A DNA stretch of 64,000 bases from Ramlibacter sp. (lineage in GTDB: Bacteria; Pseudomonadota; Gammaproteobacteria; Burkholderiales; Burkholderiaceae_C), in NCBI GenBank assembly GCA_019635435.1, contig JAHBZM010000001.1:3720001-3784000 (forward strand). Reading direction: 5' to 3'. Each line of letters begins with the position of its first letter. The first letter of the stretch is position 1. The notes under the pieces are model-generated. The model had not been told where the DNA came from. It ran no database searches and worked only from the letters and a program-made list of their open reading frames with translations. Both the position numbers and the translations under genes were made by a program. Of the stretch, positions 17,133 to 26,141 are shown piece by piece.

Positions 17133-17984
17133 ATGGTCGAACGCAGCCCCTTCCTGCGCATCCTGTCGCACCTCGTGCTGATCGCCGGCGTGTTCGTCGT
17201 GGCGTTTCCGCTTTACGTGACCTTCGTCGCCTCCACGCAAACCGCCGATGAGATCCTGCAGGCGCCGATGTCCATGGTGCCCGGTTCGCACCTGATCGAG
17301 AACTACACGGCCGCGCTCGGTGGCACGGGCAAGGGCGGGGCATCGAACGCACCGGTCGGTCGCATGATGATGGTCAGCCTGATCACCGCATTGGTCATCG
17401 CGGTTGGCAAGATCGCCATTTCCTTGCTCTCGGCGTTTGCCATCGTCTATTTCCGCTTTCCGTTCCGCATGCTCTTTTTCTGGGCCATCTTCGTCACGCT
17501 CATGCTTCCGGTGGAGGTGCGCATCGGGCCGACCTACAAGGTGGTGTCCGACCTGGGCATGCTCAATACCTACGCCGGCCTGACCATCCCGCTGATCGCC
17601 TCGGCCACGGCCACCTTCCTGTTCCGGCAATTCTTCCTGACCGTGCCCGATGAACTGGTCGAGGCCGCGCGCATGGACGGTGCCGGGCCCCTGCGCTTCT
17701 TCAAGGACGTGCTGGTGCCGCTATCGACCACCAGCATCGCCGCGCTCTTCGTGATCCAGTTCATCTACGGCTGGAACCAGTACCTCTGGCCGCTGCTGGT
17801 GACCACCAACGAGACCATGTACCCGGTGGTCATCGGCATCAAGCGCATGATCAGCGGCGGCGACGCCGCGACCGACTGGAACATCGTGATGGCCACGGCC
17901 GTGCTGGCCATGATCCCGCCCGCGGCGGTGGTCATGCTGATGCAGCGCTGGTTCGTCAAGGGCCTGGTCGACACCGAAAAGTAA
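17133..17984 (+). CDS. ugpE: UgpE, glycerol-3-phosphate ABC transporter permease
   Basis: A 283-residue MalG-type permease with six hydrophobic segments, starting MVERSPFLRILSHLVLIAGV. The EAA loop is VEAARMDGAGPLRFFKDVLVPL; the segment RIGPTYKVVSDLGMLNTYAG and the C-terminal LMQRWFVKGLVDTEK match UgpE. With UgpA it forms the membrane channel for glycerol-3-phosphate. No Shine-Dalgarno is obvious because the repeat runs right up to the ATG, so translation may depend on unfolding of that structure or on coupling (inference). Confidence 0.94.
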   Translation: MVERSPFLRILSHLVLIAGVFVVAFPLYVTFVASTQTADEILQAPMSMVPGSHLIENYTAALGGTGKGGASNAPVGRMMMVSLITALVIAVGKIAISLLSAFAIVYFRFPFRMLFFWAIFVTLMLPVEVRIGPTYKVVSDLGMLNTYAGLTIPLIASATATFLFRQFFLTVPDELVEAARMDGAGPLRFFKDVLVPLSTTSIAALFVIQFIYGWNQYLWPLLVTTNETMYPVVIGIKRMISGGDAATDWNIVMATAVLAMIPPAAVVMLMQRWFVKGLVDTEK

Positions 17985-17994
17985 ATCAGAAATC

Positions 17995-18998
<1,004 letters not shown>

Positions 18999-19002
<4 letters not shown>

Positions 19003-19736
19003 GCGCGCCCTGGCCCTACCCGCGCTGGGTGGCCCATCGCGGCGCCGGCCGGCTCGCACCCGAGAACACGCTGGCGGCCTTCCGCCTGGGCGCGCAGCAC
19101 GGCTACCGCATGTTCGAATGCGACGCCAAGCTGTCAGCCGACGGCGTGGTCTTCCTCATGCACGACGCCACGCTGGAGCGCACCACCAGCGGCCGCGGCA
19201 TCGGCGGCGAACAGCCCTGGGGGGCGCTGGCGCAGCTGGACGCAGGCGGCTGGCATTCGCGCGCGTACGCGGGCGAGCCCCTGTGCACCCTGGAAAACGC
19301 CGCGCGCTACTGCCTGGCCAATGGCTTTTGCCTGAATATCGAAATCAAGCCCACGCCGGGCCTGGAGCAGCTCACCGGTGAAGTGGTGGCGCGCGAGGCC
19401 GCGCGCCTGTGGGCCGGGGCCGCCGTGGCGCCGCTGCTGACCTCGTTTCGCCTCGAGTCGCTGGCCGGCGCCCAGGCCACCGCGCCGCAGCTGCCGCGCG
19501 GGCTGCTGCTGGACACGCTGTGGACAGGCTGGCTGGAAACCGCGCTCACGCTGGGCTGCAGTGCCGTCGTCTGCAACCACGCGCTGTGGGACCGCTCCAG
19601 CGTCACCCAGGCCCAAAGCGCGGGCCTGCGCACCCTGAGCTACACCGTGAACGACGAATGGGCCGCGCAGCGCCTGATCGATCTGGGCACCGACGGCATC
19701 ATCACCGACCGGGTTGACCTTTTCAGCCCGGTTTAG
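18999..19736 (+). CDS. ugpQ: UgpQ, glycerophosphodiester phosphodiesterase
   Basis: A 245-residue GDPD-family enzyme that cleaves glycerophosphodiesters to glycerol-3-phosphate and an alcohol. Conserved residues are visible: H13-R14 in VAHRGAG, E22-N23 in APENT, E40 and D42 in FECDAK, and H55-D56 in LMHDATLERT. It lacks a signal peptide, so it acts in the cytoplasm on diesters imported by UgpBAEC. The ATG at 18999 overlaps the ugpC stop; longer in-frame starts within ugpC are rejected because the family begins just before the HRG motif. The stop codon is followed immediately by a dispersed repeat. Confidence 0.93.
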
Positions 19737-19797
19737 GCATCAAAAGTGGCTGGAGTCCAGCAGCGGCGGTCACTTTCAGCTATCAAATCAGTAGCAT
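19737..19797 (+). repeat. ~60-bp dispersed 3'-end repeat, copy 1
   Basis: It starts directly after the ugpQ stop codon. It shares with copies 2 (20971-21030) and 3 (30790-30848, opposite strand) the blocks CTGGAGTCCAG, a GGCGGTCACT-like stretch, GCTATC and a terminal GTAGCA. The centre CTGGA-G-TCCAG is a small palindrome. Confidence 0.75.
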
Positions 19798-19809
19798 TCT
19801 GGCCGGCCA

Positions 19810-20616
19810 CTAGAGCCCCAGCCAGGCCAGCAGCTCGCGCAGCTTGGGCTCGGTCGTGGTGTCGAAGCCCTTGACGCCAATCTGCTTGAGCACGCCCTGA
19901 CCCGCATCGCTGCCGGCCAATCCGACCAGGTCCTTCTGGATCGACGCCACCTGCTGCGACGTGACCTTCTTGCCCGCGATCAACGGGAAATAGGGCTGCT
20001 TCACGCTGGCGTGCAGCACGCGCATGCCGTCGGCGTCGAGCGTCTTGGCCACGCCGGAATACGAGGCCACGGCCCCGACTTCCGCAAACCCGCTCTTGAC
20101 ATAAAAGATCACCGCGCCCTGCTCGCGCACGCGCTGCACCTGCTCCTTCGACAGGTCCACCCCGTTGCGGCGCAGCTCGGCCTCGCAGAACTTGGTCATG
20201 TAGGCCGCGGGGTTGGGCGTGACCACCTTGCGGCCCTTGATGTCGGCCACGGTCTTGAGCGTGGACGCCTTGGGCACCACGATCAGGCACTGCCCGTCGG
20301 GCTGGGCCGTGGCGACGTACTTGTAGCCGTAGTCGCGCATGCCGCGCGCCGGGTAGTCGCTGGGCCGGGCCATCGCAAAGTCAAAACGCCCCTCCTGGAG
20401 CCCGCTTTCCAGCGCGCTGAATTCGCGGATGAACACCACCTGCACGCTCTGCTTCATGGTCTTGGCCAGCACATCGGCCAGGCCGCTGTACTTGGCAATC
20501 ACACGCGCGTGGTCGGTGCCGCCGGACGATCCCTCGCTGATGGCAAAAATCAATCCCTCTGCGCTGCACAGCCCCGACATGGCCGCGAGCACCCAACCTG
20601 CAATCAATGCTTTCAT
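19810..20616 (-). CDS. PhnD-like phosphate/phosphonate ABC transporter binding protein
   Basis: A 268-residue protein with signal peptide MKALIAGWVLAAMSGLCSAEG. The fold is that of PhnD/SsuA-type type 2 binding proteins: an early SEGSSGGTDHARVIAKYSG, the FDFAMARPSDYPARGM segment and a PNPAAYMTKFC block. GGGAG lies 10 bases upstream of the ATG; a start 132 bases further up would remove the signal peptide and is rejected. No permease or ATPase gene accompanies it, so it is an orphan binding protein. Binding of phosphate, phosphite, phosphonate or another small ligand is possible; the ligand is not shown by sequence. Confidence 0.78.
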   Translation of the reverse strand: MKALIAGWVLAAMSGLCSAEGLIFAISEGSSGGTDHARVIAKYSGLADVLAKTMKQSVQVVFIREFSALESGLQEGRFDFAMARPSDYPARGMRDYGYKYVATAQPDGQCLIVVPKASTLKTVADIKGRKVVTPNPAAYMTKFCEAELRRNGVDLSKEQVQRVREQGAVIFYVKSGFAEVGAVASYSGVAKTLDADGMRVLHASVKQPYFPLIAGKKVTSQQVASIQKDLVGLAGSDAGQGVLKQIGVKGFDTTTEPKLRELLAWLGL

Positions 20617-20970
20617 GCTATTGAAACTCCCTCTTGTTGACCTTCGTTTGCAGCTCCAACACTGCAGGGCGCTTGTGTTGCGTCCCGTCAAAAAGCATAG
20701 GAGAAACGGGCGCTGCGATCGATCGCCCAAAAGGCTTAACGCGGTCACCGGCGCGACGATGCGATCGCACGCGGGCCAGCCGCCACGGCCCGCAAGGCCC
20801 CGCGCTTTCCTCTCTCAAAGACGGCAGCGCCGCGCCAGAAATCAGCGCGTGCAAGGCGTGGCCGCGGCAGGCCTGTGATTTACAGGGGGATACAAAATGG
20901 CGCGGGCCGTGTGGTGCCCAACGCACAGCCGCGTTGGACGGTCATCCGCATCGCCGCCCCCGACTTTCAA
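20617..20970. other. Non-coding gap upstream of the PhnD-like gene
   Basis: I see no convincing gene in these 354 bases. Open frames through it have no ribosome binding site and are compositionally non-coding. It should contain the promoter of the PhnD-like gene on the minus strand, but no clear -35/-10 pair stands out. Only the adjoining 60-bp repeat is recognisable. Confidence 0.6.
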
Positions 20971-21030
20971 GCCAAAAAGGCCTGGAGTCCAGACGGGGCG
21001 GCCACTGGCCGCTATCTTTTGTGTAGCAAA
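20971..21030 (+). repeat. ~60-bp dispersed 3'-end repeat, copy 2
   Basis: It begins GCCAAAAAGGCCTGGAGTCC and ends near GTGTAGCAAA. Copy 3, reversed, begins GCCAAACAGGCCTGGAGTCC, so the two are nearly identical over the first half. It ends one base before the stop codon of the minus-strand DUF3501 gene. Confidence 0.78.
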
Positions 21031-21031
21031 T

Positions 21032-21622
21032 TCAGGCCAGGTCGCCGGCCAGCGAGGCCAGGGTCTCCGGCGCAATGCGGGTGTGCGCCGGGTAATGCGT
21101 GTGGTCGCAGCCCAGCTTGACGCTGGCGCCGGCCTTGACGGCGGCCCGCATGGCCGGCGTCAGCTCAAAGCGCACAAAGTGCACGGCCGAAGTCTTCTCG
21201 TCGTTCTCGCGGTCCAGGTCTTCGTCGGCAATGGCATACACGCGGGCGTGGCCCTCGACCTCGACGAACATGCGGTCTTCCACCCCGATCAGGCGCGCCA
21301 GCTCGCGCTTGCGCTCGTTCTCGTCGGGGTACTCGATCATCATCGTGGCCTTCCAGTTGCCGCCGTCGGGCATCAACGGGACGTAGGCCTCGATCTCCTG
21401 CTCGATGCCCTCTTCCTCGAAGATCTTCTCGATGCGCAGCATCTCCTGGATCTGGTAGCGGATGCTGGTCTCGCTCTCGAACTGCAGCGTGACGTGCTCG
21501 CCCAGCGCCACCGAGCGCAGCTTGCGGTGGGCAATGATCTCGGCCTTGTGCGCCTTGCGGAATCTGGCGTAGGCCTCCAGCGTCATGAGGCTGTCGCGGG
21601 TGATTTTTCCGGTGAGTTGCAT
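21032..21622 (-). CDS. DUF3501 family protein
   Basis: A 196-residue soluble protein starting MQLTGKITRDSLMTLEAYAR. The blocks RKLRSVALGEHVTLQFES, IRYQIQEMLRIEKIFEEEGI, SAVHFVRFELTP and LGCDHTHYP identify DUF3501. No reaction is known. There are few cysteines, so it is not itself an Fe-S protein. Its start is 2 bases from the stop of the Fe-S protein gene, so it is third in the rubrerythrin cassette. Families that stay together this closely usually act in one process; here peroxide or iron-sulfur stress is the natural guess (inference). Confidence 0.85.
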   Translation of the reverse strand: MQLTGKITRDSLMTLEAYARFRKAHKAEIIAHRKLRSVALGEHVTLQFESETSIRYQIQEMLRIEKIFEEEGIEQEIEAYVPLMPDGGNWKATMMIEYPDENERKRELARLIGVEDRMFVEVEGHARVYAIADEDLDRENDEKTSAVHFVRFELTPAMRAAVKAGASVKLGCDHTHYPAHTRIAPETLASLAGDLA

Positions 21623-21624
21623 GT

Positions 21625-23013
21625 TTATTTCAATCCATAGGCCATGCGTACCAGCGTGAGCGGGTGCTGCAGGGTGGGCGCGCCCAGGCTGTTCACCTCA
21701 AAGCCCTGCGCAATGTGGTGGCCGCCCAGCGGGCAGTCGGAGCTGATGTAGTCGGGCAGGCCGCCCTCGGCCTTGACCGAGCCGTCTTCGGCCTTGCCCG
21801 AGCCGGGGTGGTCGGCCATCTTTTTGAACAGCGGCTTGCCGATCTTCAGCGCCTGCTGGTGGTAGGCCTTCTTGACGCCAAAGGTGCCGGCGTGCCCCGA
21901 GCAGCGCTCGTTGGTCTGCACCCAGGTGTCGGGGATCATCTTGAGCATTTCCTCGGTCTTCTTGCCGATGTTCTGCACCCGGCCGTGGCAGGGGATCTGG
22001 TAGCTGATCTTGCCAAGGGGCTGCGTGAATTCGGTCTTGAGCAGGCCGTCGCGCTTGCGCTGCATCAGGTACTCGAACGGGTCCCACATCGCTTCCTTGA
22101 CCAACTGCACATCGGCATCCTGCGGGTACATCAGCGGCAGCTCCTGCTTGAACATCAGGGTGCAGCTGGGGACCGCGGTCAGGATGGCGTAGCCCTCTTT
22201 CGCGTACCGGGCCAGCACGGGGATGTTGGCTTCCTTGGCCCGGTTGACGGAGTCCAGGTCGCCCAGCTCGAGCTTGGGCATGCCGCAGCACTGCTCCTTG
22301 TTGACCAGCACATACGGCACCTCGTTGTGGTCCAGCACCTTGAGCAGGTCGTGGCCAATGCCGGGTTCGTTGTAGTTGACGTAGCAGGTGGCATAGATGG
22401 CCACCTTGCCGGGCGTCCTGGCACCGTCTTTCACGGGGAAGGGCGTGGAGCCGGCGGCGCCCGAGCGGAACTTGCGCGTGGCCAGTTCGGGCAGCCAGGC
22501 GTCCTTGTCGACGCCCAGCAGGTTTTCCATGGCGCCACGCGCAAAGGCCGTCTTGTTGACCGCATTGACCGCCTGGACCACGATGGGGATGCCGGCAAAC
22601 TGGCCGTGCACATCGGTGGAGGCCAGGAGTTTCTCGCCCAGCCCCACGTCGCCCTTCTTGAACTTGATGGCCTTGGCCCGCAGCATGGTGTGGGGGAAGT
22701 CCAGGTTCCACTCGTGCGGCGGCACGTAGGGGCACTTGGTCATGTAGCACAGGTCGCACAGGTAGCACTGGTCGACGACCCTCCAGTAGTCGGCCTTCCT
22801 GACGCCATCGACCTCCATCGACTCGCTCTCATCCACCAGGTCAAACAGCGTGGGGAACGAGCCGCACAGGCTCACGCAGCGGCGGCAGCCATGGCAGATG
22901 TCGAAGATGCGTTCCATCTCCTTGAACGCCGCGTCCTCGTTCCAGAACTCGGCGTCCTGCCAGGCGATGGGGTGTCGGGTGGGGGCTTCGAGGTTGCCTT
23001 CGCGCGCAGTCAT
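21625..23013 (-). CDS. Heterodisulfide-reductase-related Fe-S protein
   Basis: A 462-residue protein. Two 4Fe-4S motifs are near the N-terminus: C40/C43/C46/C50 in CHGCRRCVSLC and C83/C86/C89/C94 in CYLCDLCYMTKC. Then come two CCG-like domains: EQCCGMPKLELGD with ATCYVNYN before it, and a C-terminal IPCHGRVQNIG / ERCSGHAGTFG / SDCPLGGHH. The layout is like GlpC/HdrD/GlcF electron-transfer subunits, but no flavin dehydrogenase subunit is adjacent. The start is fixed by AAAGGA five bases before the ATG at 23013. It lies between the rubrerythrin gene and DUF3501 on the same strand, suggesting it passes electrons to or from rubrerythrin (inference). Confidence 0.87.
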   Translation of the reverse strand: MTAREGNLEAPTRHPIAWQDAEFWNEDAAFKEMERIFDICHGCRRCVSLCGSFPTLFDLVDESESMEVDGVRKADYWRVVDQCYLCDLCYMTKCPYVPPHEWNLDFPHTMLRAKAIKFKKGDVGLGEKLLASTDVHGQFAGIPIVVQAVNAVNKTAFARGAMENLLGVDKDAWLPELATRKFRSGAAGSTPFPVKDGARTPGKVAIYATCYVNYNEPGIGHDLLKVLDHNEVPYVLVNKEQCCGMPKLELGDLDSVNRAKEANIPVLARYAKEGYAILTAVPSCTLMFKQELPLMYPQDADVQLVKEAMWDPFEYLMQRKRDGLLKTEFTQPLGKISYQIPCHGRVQNIGKKTEEMLKMIPDTWVQTNERCSGHAGTFGVKKAYHQQALKIGKPLFKKMADHPGSGKAEDGSVKAEGGLPDYISSDCPLGGHHIAQGFEVNSLGAPTLQHPLTLVRMAYGLK

Positions 23014-23026
23014 GGGAATCCTTTGG

Positions 23027-23110
23027 CGGGGGCCACCGCGGAACCGGCTTTGCCGGGCCACAGGTGGCGCCCCCTTGAGGGGGAGGCGCGTCAGCGCCTC
23101 GGGGGTGGGT
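23027..23110. repeat. GC-rich palindromic intergenic repeat inside the rubrerythrin operon
   Basis: It contains CCCCCTTGAGGGGG, GGCGCGTCAGCGCC and a CCGGCTTTGCCGG hairpin in 84 bases. The core resembles the element at 17060-17132. Elements of this make-up are frequent between genes in Comamonadaceae (recalled, not searched). It separates the rubrerythrin stop from the Fe-S protein start. Confidence 0.6.
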
Positions 23111-23113
23111 CAG

Positions 23114-23536
23114 TTAATCCACCAGCTCGTTCAGGGCCTTCTGGTAGCGGTTGGCGTGCGAGCGCTCGGCCTTGGCCAGCGTTTCAAACCAGTCCGCCAC
23201 TTCGTCGTGGCCTTCCTCGCGCGCGGTCTTGGCCATGCCCGGGTACATGTCGGTGTACTCATGCGTTTCACCGGCCACGGCGGCCTTCAGGTTGTCGCGC
23301 GTGGGGCCGATCGGCAGGCCGGTGGCCGGGTCGCCGCACTGCTCCAGCCACTCGAGGTGACCGTGGGCATGGCCGGTTTCGCCTTCCGCGGTGGATCGGA
23401 ACAGGGCCGCCACGTCGTTCTGGCCTTCGATGTCGGCCTTGTTTGCGAAATACAGGTAACGGCGGTTGGCCTGAGACTCGCCCGCAAATGCGGCTTTCAG
23501 GTTCTCTTCCGTCTTGGAGCCTTTGAGTGCTGCCAT
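23114..23536 (-). CDS. Rubrerythrin (diiron domain only)
   Basis: A 140-residue ferritin-like diiron protein. Ligand motifs are E20 in AGESQANRRY, E53-x-x-H56 in GETGHAHGH, E90 and E93 in GETHEY, and E124-x-x-H127 in AERSHANRY. The usual C-terminal rubredoxin domain of classical rubrerythrins is absent, so electrons must come from a separate protein; the downstream Fe-S protein is a candidate. Rubrerythrins reduce hydrogen peroxide. It is first in the cassette; a 21-bp palindrome lies about 147 bases upstream. Confidence 0.92.
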   Translation of the reverse strand: MAALKGSKTEENLKAAFAGESQANRRYLYFANKADIEGQNDVAALFRSTAEGETGHAHGHLEWLEQCGDPATGLPIGPTRDNLKAAVAGETHEYTDMYPGMAKTAREEGHDEVADWFETLAKAERSHANRYQKALNELVD

Positions 23537-23682
23537 GGAAATCTCCTTCGTGGGTTGAACAAATGACTCGGCCGCCTGCGCTCAGGTTGGGTCAAAGACC
23601 CACAGAGATTAGCCCGGTTAGAGGCCTGCGTCTAATTGCCTGCCTCAATCCGCAGAATTGAAAAGGGCTATGTGATCGATAG

Positions 23683-23703
23683 TATTGATAACAGTTCTCA
23701 ATA
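23683..23703. promoter_or_regulatory. 21-bp near-perfect palindrome (Fur/PerR-like operator candidate)
   Basis: The core TTGATAACAGTTCTCAA equals its own reverse complement except at two symmetric pairs and the centre; two more bases pair on each side (TA...TA). Read as 7-1-7 it is TGATAAC-A-GTTCTCA, close to the TGATAAT-n-ATTATCA heptamers of Fur-family sites. It lies in the divergent region between the rubrerythrin gene and the VOC dioxygenase gene, 17 bases before the -35 of the latter. Confidence 0.5.
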
Positions 23704-23719
23704 ACGCGGCCCAACCCCA

Positions 23720-23748
23720 TTGGCCGACCGGAGCAATTACGTTATAGT
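23720..23748 (+). promoter_or_regulatory. Sigma-70-type promoter of the VOC/FAD monooxygenase operon
   Basis: TTGGCC (23720-23725) and TATAGT (23743-23748) are separated by exactly 17 bases. The expected start of transcription is near 23755, leaving a leader of about 40 bases with AAGGAG six bases before the ATG. Confidence 0.6.
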
Positions 23749-23759
23749 AAACGCGTTAC

Positions 23760-23774
23760 GCAATGGTAAATTGC
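23760..23774. promoter_or_regulatory. Operator-like inverted repeat GCAAT-N5-ATTGC
   Basis: GCAAT and ATTGC form exact 5-bp arms around GGTAA, just downstream of the predicted transcription start of the VOC/FAD operon. This is a position where a repressor would block transcription. The regulator is not identifiable here. Confidence 0.4.
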
Positions 23775-23795
23775 ATTTGACCCAAGGAGACACCC

Positions 23796-24422
23796 ATGGC
23801 CGCCGTCCTCAAAGACCTTGCCGCTCTGCCGGCACCCGCCCCCATCCACCAGCTACACCACTTCGCCTACCGCGCCAAGGACGCCGAGGAAACCCGGCAT
23901 TTCTACGAAGACATCCTGGGCCTGCCGCTGTACCACATCATCCAGAGCGACGTGGTGCCCAGCACCGGCGAGTACTGCCCCTACACCCACTTCTTCTTCC
24001 GCCTGCAGGACGGCTCGTTCATCGCCTTCTTTGACCTGGGCAATGACGAAGCGGCCCTGCCCTCGCCCAACACGCCGACCTGGGTCAACCACATCTCGTT
24101 CCGTGTCGATTCGGTGCGGCACCTGGAAGACATGAAGGCCCGGCTGCAGGCCCATGGCGTGGATGTGATCGGCGTGACCGACCACCACATCTTCAAGAGC
24201 ATCTATTTCTTCGACCCCAACGGGGTACGTCTGGAGCTGACCGCGCAGCTGGCTGACGAGTTCCAGATGCTCAAGGAGAGCAAGACCGCGCACCAGCGCC
24301 TGAACGAATGGACGGCGCGCAAGGAGCAGTGGCGCCGTGACCGCGCCGAGGGCAAGGCCGCCGAGCCCCTCAAGCCCCAGCAGAACGACCGCCCGGAGTT
24401 CACCGCCAAAACACCGTCCTGA
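23796..24422 (+). CDS. VOC-superfamily (glyoxalase/extradiol dioxygenase-like) protein
   Basis: A 208-residue metalloenzyme of the vicinal-oxygen-chelate fold, starting MAAVLKDLAALPAPAPIHQL. Two beta-alpha-beta modules are visible: HHFAYRAKDAEETRHFYEDI (first metal His in HHFAY) and WVNHISFRVDSVRHLEDM, with the terminal ligand Glu in DPNGVRLELTA. A charged C-terminal tail (EWTARKEQWRRDRAEGKAAE) extends beyond the fold. It is followed at 7 bases by an FAD aromatic hydroxylase and then a DUF2783 gene, so it probably acts on a hydroxylated aromatic compound made by that hydroxylase (inference). Confidence 0.85.
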   Translation: MAAVLKDLAALPAPAPIHQLHHFAYRAKDAEETRHFYEDILGLPLYHIIQSDVVPSTGEYCPYTHFFFRLQDGSFIAFFDLGNDEAALPSPNTPTWVNHISFRVDSVRHLEDMKARLQAHGVDVIGVTDHHIFKSIYFFDPNGVRLELTAQLADEFQMLKESKTAHQRLNEWTARKEQWRRDRAEGKAAEPLKPQQNDRPEFTAKTPS

Positions 24423-24428
24423 CCCGCC

Positions 24429-26141
24429 ATGCCCGCGAACTACACCGCCACGGCTGCCACCGGCGGCTATGAATTCACGCAGGGCTCGGGCTATGTCCTG
24501 CCCGAATACCCGTTTGTCGAACCGCCGGAGATTCAATCCGGCCAGGTCGGCCACCACCCCATCGTGATCGTGGGCGGCGGCATCACCGGCCTCACCCTGG
24601 CCTGTGCGCTCGCGCACTATGGCGTGCCCGCGGTGCTGCTGGACGAGGACAACACCGTGGGCGTCAAGGGCGCATCGTCCCGCGGCATCTGCTACACGCA
24701 GAAGTCGCTGGAAATCTTCCAGCGCCTGGGCATCTACGAGCGCATCGCGGCCAAGGGCATCCAGTGGAGCGTGGGCCGCACCTTCGCGGGCGATGACGAG
24801 GTCTATTCGTTCGACCTGCGCCAGCAAAGCGCCTACAACCTCTCGACCCAGCCGCCGTTCATCAACATCCAGCAGTTCTACATCGAGGCCTACCTGGTCG
24901 ACCAGATCCAGGCGCTGGGCCATGTGGACCTGCGCTGGAGCAACCGCGTCACCGCCTTCCGGCAAGAAGGCCAGGGCGCCACACTGTCTGTCAGCACGCC
25001 GGCGGGCGACTACCAGCTGCGCGCCGACCACGTGATCGACGCCACCGGCGCGCGCAGCCCGCTGCGCCAGTGGTGTGGTGCCAGTGTGACCGCCAAAAAG
25101 GGCGACGACCGCTGGTGCATTGCCGACGTGCGCTTTTCCAGGCAGCCGCCCACCGAGCGCCACACCTGGATCGAGGCGCCCTTCAACGAGAACCGCGCGG
25201 TCTGGCAGCACCTGATGGGTGACAACGTCTGGCGCATCGACTACCAGATGGCGCCCCATGCCGACCCCGACTACGTGAGCCGCGAAGACGTGGTGCGCGA
25301 GCGGCTGACCCGCCAGTTCGGGGCGGACTGCGAGGTCGAGATCGTCTGGGTCGGCCCCTACGCCTACCGCAGCGAATGCATTGACCACATGCGCCATGGC
25401 TGCGTCTTTTTCATGGGCGATTCGGCCAAGGTGGTCAGCCCGTTTGGCGCGCGCGGCGGCAACACCGGCATCGCCGACGCCGACAACCTGGCCTGGAAGC
25501 TGGCCGCGGTGATGCGCGGCCACGCCGCGCCCGGCCTGCTGCACAGCTACCACGAGGAGCGCCACGAAGCCGCGCGCCAGAACGTGCAGGTGACCAACCG
25601 CACGGCGCGCTTCCTGCGCCCGGCCGACGGCGTGGAACGCCTGTTCCGCACGGCCGCGATTGGCCTGGCCAAGCAATACCCGTTTGCCCGGCAGTTCGTC
25701 AACACCGGCCGCATGGCCATCGCCAACCCCTACAGCGCCTCCAGTGCCTGCGGCGCCAATGGCGGCCTGTCGGTGCAGAACGTGGCCTTCCGCTGGGCCG
25801 ATGGCAGCGCCGGCACCACCAACGACCTGCTGCGCTGGGCCCATGGCCGGCCACTGGTGCTGGTGTTCGGCGACGTCAACGCGCAGGGCCTGCAGCGCCT
25901 GCGCGCGCTGGCGGGCACGGCCCCCGTGCGCTGCGTCCAGGTGGTGGGCCAGGACGGGCGACCGGGCGCACTGGAGCATGTGATTGACGCCCAAGGCCAC
26001 CTGCAGGGCGCCTGCCATGTGTTCGGCCACGCCTGGGCCCTGGTGCGGCCCGACAGCTATGTGGCCGCCACGGGCGAGAGCATGGATGCCTCGCTGGTGC
26101 ACGCCGTTTCGCAATGCCTGGGTACAGGAGATGCCGCATGA
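24429..26141 (+). CDS. FAD-dependent aromatic hydroxylase (PheA/TfdB/MhpA-like)
   Basis: A 570-residue group A flavoprotein monooxygenase. The dinucleotide-binding GGGITGL lies near residues 48-54 in IVIVGGGITGLTLACALA, the DG motif region is HVIDATGARSPLR, and the second FAD motif is GCVFFMGDSAKVVSPFGARG. The C-terminal thioredoxin-like part (from about 460) has RPLVLVFGDVNAQGLQRLR. Such enzymes hydroxylate phenols using NAD(P)H and oxygen. An N-terminal extension of about 40 residues precedes the FAD fold. Its stop overlaps the start of the DUF2783 gene (ATGA). Confidence 0.88.
   Translation: MPANYTATAATGGYEFTQGSGYVLPEYPFVEPPEIQSGQVGHHPIVIVGGGITGLTLACALAHYGVPAVLLDEDNTVGVKGASSRGICYTQKSLEIFQRLGIYERIAAKGIQWSVGRTFAGDDEVYSFDLRQQSAYNLSTQPPFINIQQFYIEAYLVDQIQALGHVDLRWSNRVTAFRQEGQGATLSVSTPAGDYQLRADHVIDATGARSPLRQWCGASVTAKKGDDRWCIADVRFSRQPPTERHTWIEAPFNENRAVWQHLMGDNVWRIDYQMAPHADPDYVSREDVVRERLTRQFGADCEVEIVWVGPYAYRSECIDHMRHGCVFFMGDSAKVVSPFGARGGNTGIADADNLAWKLAAVMRGHAAPGLLHSYHEERHEAARQNVQVTNRTARFLRPADGVERLFRTAAIGLAKQYPFARQFVNTGRMAIANPYSASSACGANGGLSVQNVAFRWADGSAGTTNDLLRWAHGRPLVLVFGDVNAQGLQRLRALAGTAPVRCVQVVGQDGRPGALEHVIDAQGHLQGACHVFGHAWALVRPDSYVAATGESMDASLVHAVSQCLGTGDAA

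Noticed and set aside
19737..19797. Repeat copy 1 as a simple rho-independent terminator
   Set aside because: The palindrome is short (5 bp in this copy) and no U run follows; the shared ~60-bp sequence is much longer than a terminator needs.
21625..23013. Fe-S protein as a glycolate oxidase subunit (GlcF) or GlpC
   Set aside because: The domain layout is similar, but no flavin subunit is adjacent and the neighbours are rubrerythrin and DUF3501, so a specific name is not justified.
23853..26114. Antisense open frame of 753 codons opposite the VOC/FAD operon
   Set aside because: The sense strand encodes clearly conserved enzymes; the antisense product is Val/Ala/His/Gly-rich with no domain.
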